The translations under genes and the position numbers were made by a program. Below are positions 35,202 through 45,174 of a DNA stretch of 64,000 nt, piece by piece. The DNA is from Leuctra nigra (lineage: Eukaryota > Arthropoda > Insecta > Plecoptera > Leuctridae): positions 15,904,345 to 15,968,344 of the forward strand of contig OW203762.1 in assembly GCA_934045905.1 (NCBI GenBank), read 5' to 3'. Every line of letters begins with the position of its first letter. The stretch's first letter is position 1. Under the pieces are notes generated by a model. That model saw only the letters and a program-made list of their open reading frames with translations, did not search any database and was not told the origin of the DNA.

Positions 35202-38200
35202 CTATTTGTGACTTTTTATGTGCACAACCAGTCTATACCTGACATTGGTTGCAAATGCGCAGTGGGCACACTGGTAGGATTGGTCTGCCAGGTGCGATTT
35301 CTTGTGACGGTACAGTCCGCTTCTGTTGGCACTCGTGTATGTGCACACTTGGCAGGCGTATGGCCGCTCGCCCGAATGTATGTTCTGGTGGGCGTCGAGG
35401 TCTCTAAGAACTTTTGTTCTAAAATCGCATGTTGTGCATCGGTGCGGCTTCTCAGATGAATGGCTTTTCTTGTGTGAGGCAAGGTTTTTGATAGTGGAAC
35501 CCATGTACGAACAAACATTGCAGGCGTATGGCCGCTCTCCCGTATGTATTCGTTTATGATATTCGAGTTTACTCTTCATGTGCGTGCTGAATTCACACGT
35601 AGTGCATCGGTAGGGCTTCTCAGCAGAATGTGTCTTCTTATGTTCGGTTAGGTTGCTGTTGGTGTAAGCCGTGTAGGAGCAAACATTGCAGGCGTAAGGC
35701 CGCTCTCCCGAATGTATTCGCTTGTGATATTCGAGTTGACACTTCTTGTGCGTGCTGAATTCACACGTAGTGTATCGGTTGGGCTTCTCAGCAGAATGTG
35801 TCTTCTTATGTTCGGTTAGGTTGCTGTTGGTGTAAGCCGTGTAGGAGCAACTATTGCAGGCGTATGGCCGCTCTCCCGTATGTATTCGCTTGTGATATTC
35901 GAGTTCACACTTCTTGTGCGTGCTGAATTCACACGTAGTGCATCGGTAGGGCTTCTCAGAAGAATGGGTCTTCTTGTGTTTTCTTAGATATCTGTTGGTG
36001 TAAGCCTTGTAAGAGCAACTATTGCAGGCGTATGGCCGCTCGCCCGTATGTATTCGCTTGTGATCTTCGAGTTTACACTTCATGTGCGTGCTGAATTCAC
36101 ACGTAGTGCATCGGTAGGGCTTCTCAGAAGAATGGGTCTTCTTGTGTTTTCTTAGATATCTGTTGGTGTAAGCCTTGTAGGAGCAAAAATTGCAGGCGTA
36201 TGGCCGCTCGCCCGTATGTATTCGCTTGTGATATTCGAGGTTACACTTCTTGTGCGTTCTGAATTCGCACGTAGTGCATCGATGCGGCTTCTCAGAAGAA
36301 TGGGTGTTCTTGTGTGAGGCTAGGTTGCTGCTAGTGGAACCCATGTACGAACAAACATTGCAGGCGTATGGCCGCTCGCCCGTATGCTTTTGCTTGTGAT
36401 CTTCGAGTTTAGACTTATTGCGCGCGCGGAATTCGCTCGTAGGGCATCGGTTTGGCTTCTCAGAAGAATAGGTCTTCTGGTGGTCTGCTGGGTTGCTTTT
36501 GGTGTTTTCCTTGTAAGAACCTTCTGGTTTAGCGTGGACAAAGGCAGGATATGACTTGCGACCAGCGTGTCTTGGAAGTTGTTCATCTATTAGTCTTTGT
36601 TCAGACAGAGAATCATTTTGATTACAAGATAATTCTGCCTTCGGTTCAAGTTTCATTTGTTTATTGAACAATTCTTTGTTAGAACTGAACAGTGATATTT
36701 GCTCAACACTACGTAGTTGTTCATGAAGATGATCATTGTCATTGCAAGATATGTCTGCATTTAGTTCAGGTTTTATTTGTCTTTTGAACAATTCTTTGTA
36801 AGTACTGATTTGTGGCTTTTGTTCAATACTACGAATTTGTTCATAAAGATGATCATTGTCATTGCAAGATATTTCTGCATTTAGTTCAGGTTTTATTTGT
36901 CTGTTGAACAAGTCTTGGTCGGTATTAAACGCTTGTTTTTGCTCAACACTTTGTATTTGTTCATAAAGATGATCATTGTCATTGCAAGATATTTCTGCAA
37001 TTCGTTCAGATTTTATTTGTCTGTTGAACAAGTCTTGGTCGGTATTAAACGCTTGTTTTTGCTCAATACTTTGTATTTGTTCATAAAGATGATCATTGTC
37101 ATTGCAAGATATTTCTGCAATTCGTTCAGATTTTATTTGTCTGTTGAACAAGTCTTGGTCGGTATTAAACGCTTGTTTTTGCTCAATACTTTGTATTTGT
37201 TCATAAAGATGATCATTGTCATTGCAAGATATTTCTGCAATTCGTTCAGATTTTATTTGTCTGTTGAACAAGTCTTGGTCGGTATTAAACGCTTGTTTTT
37301 GCTCAATACTTTGTATTTGTTCATAAATATGATCATTGTCATTGCAAGATATTTCTGCAATTCGTTCAGATTTTATTTGTCTGTTGAACAAGTCTTGGTC
37401 GGTATTAAACGCTTGTTTTTGCTCAATACTTTGTATTTGTTCATAAAGATGATCATTGTCATTGCAAGATATTTCTGCAATTCGTTCAGATTTTATTTGT
37501 CTGTTGAACAAGTCTTGGTCGGTATTAAACGCTTGTTTTTGCTCAATACTTTGTATTTGTTTATAAAGATGATCATTGTCATTGCAAGATATTTCTGCAA
37601 TTCGTTCAGATTTTATTTGTCTGTTTAACAAGTCTTGGTCGGTATTAAACGCTTGTTTTTGCTCAACACTTTGTATTTGTTCATAAAGATGATCATTGTC
37701 ATTGCAAGATATTTCTGCAATTCGTTCAGATTTTATTTGTCTGTTGAACAAGTCTTGGTCGGTATTAAACGCTTGTTTTTGCTCAATACTTTGTATTTGT
37801 TCATAAAGATGATCATTGTCATTGCAAGATATTTCTGCATTTCGTTCAGATTTTATTTGTCTGTTGAACAAGTCATGGTCGGTACTGAACAGTGATTTTT
37901 GCTCAACACTTTGTATTTGTTCATAAAGATGATCATTGTCATTGCAAGATATTTCTGCAATTCGTTCAGATTTTATTTGTCTGTTGAACAAATCTTGGTT
38001 GGTATTAAACGCTTGTTTTTGCTCAATACTTTGTATTTGTTCATAAAGATGATCATTGTCATTGCAAGATATTTCTGCAATTCGTTCAGATTTTATTTGT
38101 CTGTTGAACAAGTTTTGGTCGGTATTCAACGCTTGTTTTTGCTCAATACTTTGTATTTGTTCATAAAGATGATCATTGTCATTGCAAGATATTTCTGCAT

Positions 38201-38924
38201 TTAGTTCAGGTTTTATTTGTCTGTTGAACAAGTCTTGGTCGGTATTAAACGCTTGTTTTTGCTCAACACTTTGTATTTGTTCATAAAGATGATCATTGTC
38301 ATTGCAAGATATTTCTGCAATTCGTTCAGATTTTATTTGTCTGTTGAACAAGTCTTGGTCGGTATTAAACGCTTGTTTTTGCTCAATACTTTGTATTTGT
38401 TCATAAAGATGATCATTGTCATTGCAAGATATTTCTGCAATTCGTTCAGATTTTATTTGTCTGTTGAACAAGTCTTGGTCGGTATTAAACGCTTGTTTTT
38501 GCTCAATACTTTGTATTTGTTCATAAAGATGATCATTGTCATTGCAAGATATTTCTGCATTTCGTTCAGATTTTATTTGTCTGTTGAACAAGTCTTGGTC
38601 GGTACTGAACAGTGATTTTTGCTCAACACTTTGTATTTGTTCATAAAGATGATAAATGTCATTGCAATATGAATCTGCATTCGGTTCAGGTTTAATTTGT
38701 CTGTTGAACAAGTTGTGGTCAGCACTGAACAGTGGCGCTTGCTCTATCGATACGTCTGCTGAAGGCTGTATGGAAGTCGCTGTACTAACAGTAAGTTCGC
38801 TGCTGATGTTCGGCGGGTCTTCAGTTTCGTCACGTTCCAACTTGATAATGTAGTTGGGATCCCAGAACTGGTTGCACATGGCTTCCTCACCGTCTATAAC
38901 AATGCACATGGAAGGATTAGCCAT
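35202..38924 (-). CDS. C2H2 zinc-finger protein with 18 SUMO-motif repeats
   Basis: A 1,240-aa intronless ORF, probably a nuclear DNA-binding transcription regulator. Residues 1-54 are an acidic leader that includes IKLE. Residues about 55-775 are 18 tandem 40-aa repeats (120 bp each). Seventeen contain IKSE or IKPE and the last MKLE, all fitting the SUMO consensus psi-K-x-E. Each also has a CNDNDHLYEQIQS-like segment. Residues about 820-1240 hold 13 intact C2H2 fingers (CX2C-X12-HX3H) joined by TGERP/SSEKP linkers. Two further fingers are degenerate: the first has Ser for the second Cys, and one internal finger has Tyr for the first Cys. Fingers alternate between two types (YACN.CSY and YRCTTCEF), so the array grew by two-finger duplication. 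ATG at 38924 is the first in frame. No ZAD, BTB or KRAB domain is seen. SUMO attachment and DNA targets are inferred, not shown. Confidence 0.88.
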   Translation of the reverse strand: MANPSMCIVIDGEEAMCNQFWDPNYIIKLERDETEDPPNISSELTVSTATSIQPSADVSIEQAPLFSADHNLFNRQIKPEPNADSYCNDIYHLYEQIQSVEQKSLFSTDQDLFNRQIKSERNAEISCNDNDHLYEQIQSIEQKQAFNTDQDLFNRQIKSERIAEISCNDNDHLYEQIQSIEQKQAFNTDQDLFNRQIKSERIAEISCNDNDHLYEQIQSVEQKQAFNTDQDLFNRQIKPELNAEISCNDNDHLYEQIQSIEQKQALNTDQNLFNRQIKSERIAEISCNDNDHLYEQIQSIEQKQAFNTNQDLFNRQIKSERIAEISCNDNDHLYEQIQSVEQKSLFSTDHDLFNRQIKSERNAEISCNDNDHLYEQIQSIEQKQAFNTDQDLFNRQIKSERIAEISCNDNDHLYEQIQSVEQKQAFNTDQDLLNRQIKSERIAEISCNDNDHLYKQIQSIEQKQAFNTDQDLFNRQIKSERIAEISCNDNDHLYEQIQSIEQKQAFNTDQDLFNRQIKSERIAEISCNDNDHIYEQIQSIEQKQAFNTDQDLFNRQIKSERIAEISCNDNDHLYEQIQSIEQKQAFNTDQDLFNRQIKSERIAEISCNDNDHLYEQIQSIEQKQAFNTDQDLFNRQIKSERIAEISCNDNDHLYEQIQSVEQKQAFNTDQDLFNRQIKPELNAEISCNDNDHLYEQIRSIEQKPQISTYKELFKRQIKPELNADISCNDNDHLHEQLRSVEQISLFSSNKELFNKQMKLEPKAELSCNQNDSLSEQRLIDEQLPRHAGRKSYPAFVHAKPEGSYKENTKSNPADHQKTYSSEKPNRCPTSEFRARNKSKLEDHKQKHTGERPYACNVCSYMGSTSSNLASHKNTHSSEKPHRCTTCEFRTHKKCNLEYHKRIHTGERPYACNFCSYKAYTNRYLRKHKKTHSSEKPYRCTTCEFSTHMKCKLEDHKRIHTGERPYACNSCSYKAYTNRYLRKHKKTHSSEKPYRCTTCEFSTHKKCELEYHKRIHTGERPYACNSCSYTAYTNSNLTEHKKTHSAEKPNRYTTCEFSTHKKCQLEYHKRIHSGERPYACNVCSYTAYTNSNLTEHKKTHSAEKPYRCTTCEFSTHMKSKLEYHKRIHTGERPYACNVCSYMGSTIKNLASHKKSHSSEKPHRCTTCDFRTKVLRDLDAHQNIHSGERPYACQVCTYTSANRSGLYRHKKSHLADQSYQCAHCAFATNVRYRLVVHIKSHK
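36601..38760 (-). repeat. 120-bp coding tandem repeat, 18 units
   Basis: The period is exactly 120 bp from about 36601 to 38760, and several central units (about 36961-37500) are almost base-for-base identical. The 3'-most coding unit and the 5'-most are the most diverged. Because 120 is a multiple of three, the opposite strand is also open over long stretches (36897-38615), giving hydrophobic repeat ORFs that I regard as artefacts. Confidence 0.95.
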
Positions 38925-39033
38925 TTCAAAAATATTTTAAGTGTATCTTTTTGTTCCATGTAGGTAAGTAAACTCACTGGTCGCCAAATAATAACAATGA
39001 CATGAATTCAAAAAAGATAACCATTATTTTTTA

Positions 39034-39180
39034 GGGGCAGTCTTTCAATACTCTGCTAACTTTTAAAGGGTTATTATAGGACTGTATTGCCATGGCAACA
39101 ACCAATTGAAAGACAGAGTTTTGTACTAACAAACTGTTAACAGCTAATTGAGGCTTTAGCAGAGTAGTGAGCGACAGGCC
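39034..39180. mobile_element. GGGCAGTC-family MITE
   Basis: Starts GGGGCAGTCTTTCAATACTCTGC and ends TTAGCAGAGTAGTGAGCGACAGGCC, with the core GCCATGGCAACAACCA. It sits about 110 bp upstream of the zinc-finger ATG, so it may overlap that gene's promoter or 5' untranslated region. Related to 45034-45170. Confidence 0.7.
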
Positions 39181-39367
39181 CATTTATAGGTAGGTAGTAG
39201 TTAGTTTCATAAACATTTAACATTCTGTTTTAGTTAAAGGCTTCGAAAAATAAATATTTAATAACAATTTATCTTTTGAGTTGAGTTATGTTAGTTGCTG
39301 CTCAGTCTTTTGTGTTAAAGAGGCAAGATCAATTACTAATCTTTATCTTTTCAATATGATGCCACTT

Positions 39368-39926
39368 AAAGCCCTATCACACTGAGTTGCAACCCGTGTA
39401 TGGAACCGGCGGTTGGAAAATATGGTTGGCCGCGCATGTGCAGAGACTAAATTTCGTCAACCCGCGGGTTGGTTTGAAAAATAGAGAAGTCTCTATTTTT
39501 CCGGTTCCAACCATTTGTTGTAGTACCACGTGACGTGAACTGACCAATACGATGCTATAAATAATAGCTATTAATCATATTTATCAGATGAATATTTAAC
39601 TTGAACATGTGTATGGATAAATATTGCGTATAATTATTAACTTGTTCTTACTTAAATATCTTTCTTTCACAAGTAATCACTCAAAATATGAGATTTGGAT
39701 TGCCGCTGTCAGATTTGTTATTCCCTATACTTTTATTTTGGTTACTATGGCAACGTTTTCCGGAACCGGAAATGGTGCTTTCTGCGCAACTCATGAGTGT
39801 CAATTGTGAACCAACCAACATCAAAGCAAACAGTTGCGTGTGATAGGCGGTTGCCTCTTTTTGCAACAAAAGTTTCCATACGCGGGTTCCAACCGTGGGT
39901 TGCAACCCAGTGTGATAGCCACTTTA
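39368..39926. mobile_element. MITE with CTATCACACTG ends, 0.56 kb
   Basis: AAAGCCCTATCACACTGAGTT at the left is mirrored by CAACCCAGTGTGATAGCCACTTT at the right. Inner blocks (CGTGTATGGAACC and its inverse) are also shared. The two ORFs inside on opposite strands are not supported as genes. Confidence 0.7.
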
Positions 39927-40429
39927 GTTACTTACGTTGTCCAGTAGATAAAAAGCTGCAAGCTTAATAAAACTCACCCCGTTTTAACTATCAAAATATG
40001 AAGTTTAAGAATTGGGTTCTATTAGCAGAGTTACCACTCAAGTACCGAGCCCAAGGTGTTTATATAAGTTGGTTGATAGCTTATATTTAAACACCTTGAC
40101 CCGAGCCCTTTCTATTATACTTTATGGTGGCTTTGGTGACAATTGGAATATTTTGGCAGGGGACGCACCGGTAAAGGGTGTTGTGTGACGAAATTGTAAC
40201 ACTGAAAAGGTGTTTGTAGGTACTAAGCAGTAGGCATATTATTTTATGTGTAACATGAACCATTCTTGTTGCCCAACTGTTCCCTACTTCCTGACTGATG
40301 AATGGTTTCATTGTTTAGAAAATATTTAAGAACCTATTTATAGAGTAGTAAATGAAAATAATAGTAAATGAATCAAGAAATACATTACTTTCAAACAATA
40401 GGTAATATTTTTCGTGTTTCACTGCTTAA

Positions 40430-40971
40430 GGGGGGATGCCCAAGTAGAGGTCTCCGATAGATATCTGAATTAATATGCTTATTTAATAGACAATTCCCTT
40501 GTGCACCATATAAACGCAAGAAAAAGTGGGGTAGCCGAACTAATTTCCAAGATATATCACTTTATAAATTTGAGTTAGCCCTATCTTTAACATGGTAAGT
40601 CGAAAAAACACGGTTATTTTCCTAGTAAATATTAGATTTAAACTATTTTCCACCGATAGATTTTTTCCAAAAACTAATATTATGTGTATTAGACATAGAA
40701 GTATTTATTAAGATTTTAATATATACACCTAGCCGTACGTTTTTAAAAGTTATGCGCCAAATTCTAAATAATTTTCCTATACCTGTTGTGTTAAAATTTC
40801 TTAATCTTCCGAAGACATCATATTGAAAACTCAATATAATTCGAGAGTTGCAAGTTAAAAGACATTTGATGAAACTTTCACATAAAAATATAGTTGAAAT
40901 GTTGAAAAAATTAATAAAAGTCGTACATTTCAACAAAAAAAAATCGGAAAATCTTACTTGGGCATCCCTCC
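40430..40971. mobile_element. piggyBac-like MITE with TTAA target duplication
   Basis: The element is flanked by TTAA on both sides (40426-40429, 40972-40975). Its inverted ends are GGGGGGATGCCCAAGTA and TACTTGGGCATCCCTCC. TTAA duplication is diagnostic of piggyBac-type transposition. At 542 bp with no transposase, it is non-autonomous. Confidence 0.75.
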
Positions 40972-41157
40972 TTAATTAATTTTGTAATTTCAGCTGATTT
41001 TTCTTTCTACCTACACCTACAAACGCGTAATTTCATGTTTTACGTGAATTGTTAATTGTACCTACGCGACAATCTGTCATTCAGGAAGCTGGCGCAATTG
41101 CAGATCATGCTGACCATGTTTACGAATAGTGGAAAATGTACTAATAGGTAGGTACTA

Positions 41158-41287
41158 CCTTGTTCACGCAATGACTTTCAACTGCAGTTGAAATCTCAAT
41201 TGAGTTCAAGGAAAAGCAGTTGAGATTTCAACTGCAGTTGACCAAAGATAGTTCAACTGCAGTTAAAAGTCATAGTGTGAACAAGTT
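41158..41287. mobile_element. Small MITE with CTTGTTCAC ends
   Basis: CTTGTTCACGCAATGACTTT is mirrored by AAAAGTCATAGTGTGAACAAG. Three copies of TTCAACTGCAGTT lie inside. Confidence 0.75.
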
Positions 41288-41861
41288 ATACCTAAAAGGG
41301 AAAATCATGATATTTTTGTTGTTAATTTTATTCAATTTATATCAATAAATAAATTTTTGAATGTTGACTAGGTACTCCTCAGCAAACTTTACTAGGTATG
41401 TCTACAGTTCTTGTTATGTTCAAAATATCATGTATAATTTCTCATAATTTTCCACGTCTCATAAATCTTTATAATGAGACCAAATTGCTTTAAAACATGA
41501 AATAATTTAGCAAGAAATACTGTTAAATTATTTGCAATAGTTACCAATCAGCACCAATGAATGAGGTATGTTAGCTCTGTAGAAAAAGTTCCTTGAAGAT
41601 GTCCTTTCCTTTAGAATTGACACGAATGATAGTTAACTGGTAATATTTCAAGAAATAGAATGAATATCAGCTCGTAAATGGTTCACGAATCCGAGAAAAG
41701 TAGTGCACCGTCCTCCGACTATGGCAACTCACAATTTGTTTCGAATGTAATCAAAAGTGTTGCCTAGCAACCGACTTCCAGAAAGCCGTGAAACTTTAAA
41801 GCTGCGTTTCAGAAGGCAGTGCATTTCAAAATAAATGGACGGAATAAGCATTTCATAAAAC

Positions 41862-42026
41862 ACACTGTGTAAACCAGCAGTCAAGTCTGGCAAATAGTTT
41901 TATACCCGATACTCAAGTATTTTTGTCCTCATTTTTGTATCTTCTTTTCAGTGTTGAAATTTAAGATTTGAAGTATTTTTTAAAAGATGAAACTTTGTTG
42001 CTGTCTTTACATCGAGTGTTTTTTTT
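41862..42026. mobile_element. Degraded family D element
   Basis: AAAACACACTGTGTAAACCAGCAGTCAAGTC at the left, and TTGTTGCTGTCTTTACATCGAGTG at the right, are weakened versions of the family D arms. Confidence 0.5.
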
Positions 42027-42104
42027 ATTTTTATATTATATTTTACACGTTATGTATGTACTCGTGTATTATGTATAGGAATACGTTTTATGTTATTGGT
42101 TGAG

Positions 42105-42330
42105 GTAGAAACACTCTGGCTTGCACTACGGAGGTCCCGGGTTCTATGTCGAAGAACACCGGACATTACTATGTTTCTCCTCAATCGGAGGTAAATGATT
42201 GGATGGTTCCCTATTAAAAGGTCACGACCGCTTCCTTCCCACTGCCCATGCTAACATATTCACATCATCATTCATCTGTTGCCGTGGGCATAGATGCAAC
42301 AGATACATATGTTATATTAATTATATTTTA
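42105..42330 (+). mobile_element. tRNA-derived SINE copy 2
   Basis: A degraded tRNA-like head ending GGTCCCGGGTTCTATGTC is followed by GGTAAATGATTGGATGGTTCCC and ACGACCGCTTCCTTCCCA, and then by a pyrimidine-rich body. It lines up with the copy at 28225-28485. Confidence 0.5.
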
Positions 42331-42602
42331 TGTTATGTTTTGTTATGTTATACGAGTTTTAGAAAGGTAGCAGTCATTATTTGCTTTACACATCAAACGA
42401 TGTTGCAACATGTTTTTAAAACAGAATATGTTGTTTAAAGTACTTTTAATAGCACAATTGTCTACGTGAAATGTCAACAGTCATGCTTGGAGATGTACAA
42501 CCCATTGTTTTTACATAAAATGTATGTTGTATTTGTATCTTCTAACAACTGCATCACTCAGACATGTATAAGTCAAAGCGATTTTAAAATTAGAATAAGT
42601 GT

Positions 42603-42672
42603 TTATCTTCACTAAGCAACCGGGTATTGAACCCGGTTATCTTGTCTTTGAACTACAGCCTCTTTGGTTCAA
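42603..42672 (-). mobile_element. Weak tRNA-like sequence
   Basis: The minus strand contains AACCGGGTTCAATACCCGGTT, a B-box-like sequence with a perfect stem, after a possible A box. The D and anticodon arms do not fold well. Probably a tRNA-derived repeat rather than a tRNA. Confidence 0.3.
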
Positions 42673-42747
42673 CCTGTGGTACAGTCAGCAAAACCACGGT
42701 GACGGGTTTGTGCAGCTAGTCTAATGATGCCGGACAAATGATTATGA

Positions 42748-43060
42748 TTGAGCGAGCGACTTTTTGACTCTTTTGGCACAAACCTCTGTTTTTTATGTGT
42801 TTTTTCTGTTACTGAGGCTATACAGGTCACAGTTTTTCTTCGATCGATCTGTAATTTTGCATACATGTTGGGACATTCTCTGGTCGTTGCAGACCATAAT
42901 TTTTTTGAAATCCATTCATTGGTTCAAATTTAAATAAATATCTCCTGATAGGTTGAAAAATGAAAATGGTCTTCATTAAATGTGTTCAACCTTATATTTT
43001 GCATTGTTATTAAGACCAACATTGTCTCTTATTTTACAAATTTTCAGCCCAAACAGTCAA
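42748..43060 (+). mobile_element. Family A Helitron-like fragment (5' part)
   Basis: Starts TTGAGCGAGCG after an A, with close similarity to 501-860. The 3' part is missing. Confidence 0.6.
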
Positions 43061-43261
43061 GAGCGTAGGCACTTATTGATATTTTTATATTTGTAAGAAA
43101 TGAAGTATCGAAATGGTTGTTTTTCCACTGCAATTGGATCTGATTTTCTTTAGGAATAGGTACCAGAGTAATTAGATGCTATTTTGAAGTTTCAATGAAA
43201 AGCAGATACTTTTATTTTGATTGAGTTGACCATATTTCATATTTCAGTCTGGATCTGGAAG

Positions 43262-43336
43262 GACGGCGCGAGAATTGAACCCGGGCCTCCGAAGTGTCCA
43301 TCCAGAGCGTTGCTACCTGAGCTAAACTGCACCATA
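43262..43336 (-). mobile_element. tRNA-like sequence
   Basis: The minus strand reads TTTAGCTCAGGTAGCAAC (A-box-like), then GCCCGGGTTCAATTC (B-box-like), at tRNA spacing. The anticodon arm is imperfect and no acceptor stem closes cleanly. Interpreted as a tRNA-derived SINE or tRNA relic. Confidence 0.4.
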
Positions 43337-43690
43337 CGTCTTATGTATTCTTATCAAAAGACCTTCAGACGGCAGCAGATTGCATTAGAGTGTCATCTGA
43401 AAGTATACTCAAGGGACACGGCAGATTTTATTGGCCTGACTCCTAAAGTAATCGAGTGGCTATATATAGGAAAGCCCTCAGTTATTACTTTATGACGTCA
43501 CAAAAATTATATTAGGCAATACTATCTTTTAAAGCGTTCGTCACTGGATGCACTTAGAGAGGCTTCTCAAGTTGCACTCAATGTGCACCGAGTGCAGGTT
43601 TCGTCTTCCGTTGTGAAATCAAATCACTGATATACTTGATGTGAAATCAGTAAACTTGTCTTGCTCTTTAAAATGTATCAGAGCAATCCA

Positions 43691-43722
43691 GTGATCCAAG
43701 ATGGACTCTTGGATTCACTGCT
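43691..43722. repeat. Short hairpin
   Basis: CAGTGATCCAAG and CTTGGATTCACTG form a 12-bp stem with a 7-base loop. Confidence 0.55.
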
Positions 43723-45033
43723 ATTTTTAGGTTATGGTTTCAGTAGAAATATAATTGAGTCCCTTTCATTGTGGTTGCAGTTTTCACCGCACTAGTGCAG
43801 AGCATGACGTCAAAGTGTAATTCTTTGCAAGTGGAAATCAAATCTCTGTTTATGCAGATTCAAAGTATGATTTGATACATTTGTTTGTATCCAAGCAAAC
43901 AATTCTATCTAGTTATTGACTATCGCAAACATGTGCAGGCGGCAGGACTTTCGCCTTTTAGTGTGTGTTTTGCTGCAATTTCAAATTTAAACTACTATCT
44001 TGCTCCAATCTTGCTACTATCTTTAATATTTATGAAATAGATGGGAAGTCTAATTGAACTGTTTTTAGAGGAACATATGTTGCAATAATCAATGTAGTTA
44101 TAGCATTTATTTTTAGTTATTTTTTTTTATGTTTTTACACTTGTAAAAGCATATAGATTTGGTGAATCGTATACCTGTATTGTTTTTGTAATTTTTTGAT
44201 TTTAAATAACAAAAAATTACAATTAAAAAAATATTAAAACAATAATAGTTTTGATTAATGCAACGTTAAAATTAGAGGTTTAACATTTAACTGAGGCTCA
44301 AATACAAATTAAAAAAACCGAGATGGGCATTATTCAGTTTTGGACAAACATTACTTTATATTTTATAAAGCCAATATATTTAATTTTACAAATGTTTGGT
44401 CGGTTAACTGTATGGAATAAAGATTCTGAGTTGATAAAGAAGAAAGAAAAAAAAACAAAGAAGGTGGTGAGCTCCCTCAGCAAAGAAAAGCCTATACGTG
44501 AACCCCGCAGCCATTGTGTTTTATGTGAAAAGTCGAATAATATATTTTTATGGTCGTATTTTACCTCTCCCCGCTGAATAATGTAATATCGGGGACGGTG
44601 AGCTGGGGACAGCCACGGGTGCTGTGAATTGTTTACTGGGACAATTTGCACTTACTCTAAGAGACGGCACAATAAAGCCAAATTACACGGCACTGAGGTA
44701 TGTTCGATCAACCTTCACACTTCTCAAACATCGACGCTTAATTTCGGTAAGCGACGAATTTTATGAGAGTTTGATTAATTTGAAGGGACATGAAATGCAG
44801 AAAAGAACACCAAATATACTCGTTGCGAATTCTTTTTATCAATTTTAATTATGAGTTAATATTTTTTCAATTTGCTTCAACCTATTTAATTCTGTTTCTC
44901 AACATAAAATGCAATAATTTAGATAATTTTAAAATTAATATCAATAACCTTCATTTTTCAGAATTTATAGTTGATTTGTTATAGTTTTCAATATTAAAAT
45001 GTACGCGAACAAGTAATAAAAACGTTCGCTTTA
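43723..45033. other. No gene seen
   Basis: Very A/T-rich. ORFs near 44323-44848 lack domains and splice support. Confidence 0.4.
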
Positions 45034-45170
45034 GGGCTATAGTCTGTCAATACTCTGTTAACTTTTAAACGGTTGATTAGGACTGTATTGTCATGGCAAC
45101 AACCATTAACCAATGGCATTTCTAGAATAACTGAATTACTAGTTTTAGCAGAGTATTGAAAAACAGGACC
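45034..45170. mobile_element. GGGCAGTC-family MITE with TTA flanks
   Basis: Ends GGGCTATAGTCTGTCAATACTCTG and TTAGCAGAGTATTGAAAAACAGGACC, core GTCATGGCAACAACCA. TTA stands on both sides (45031-45033, 45171-45173), a likely 3-bp target duplication. Sister of 39034-39180. Confidence 0.75.
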
Positions 45171-45174
45171 TTAG

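Noticed and set aside
36897..38615. Long plus-strand ORFs encoding repeated hydrophobic segments (VLVGIKRLFLLNTLYLFI)
   Set aside because: They are antisense to the zinc-finger gene's 120-bp repeats. Because the period is a multiple of three, an open unit stays open. No start context, promoter or independent conservation supports them.
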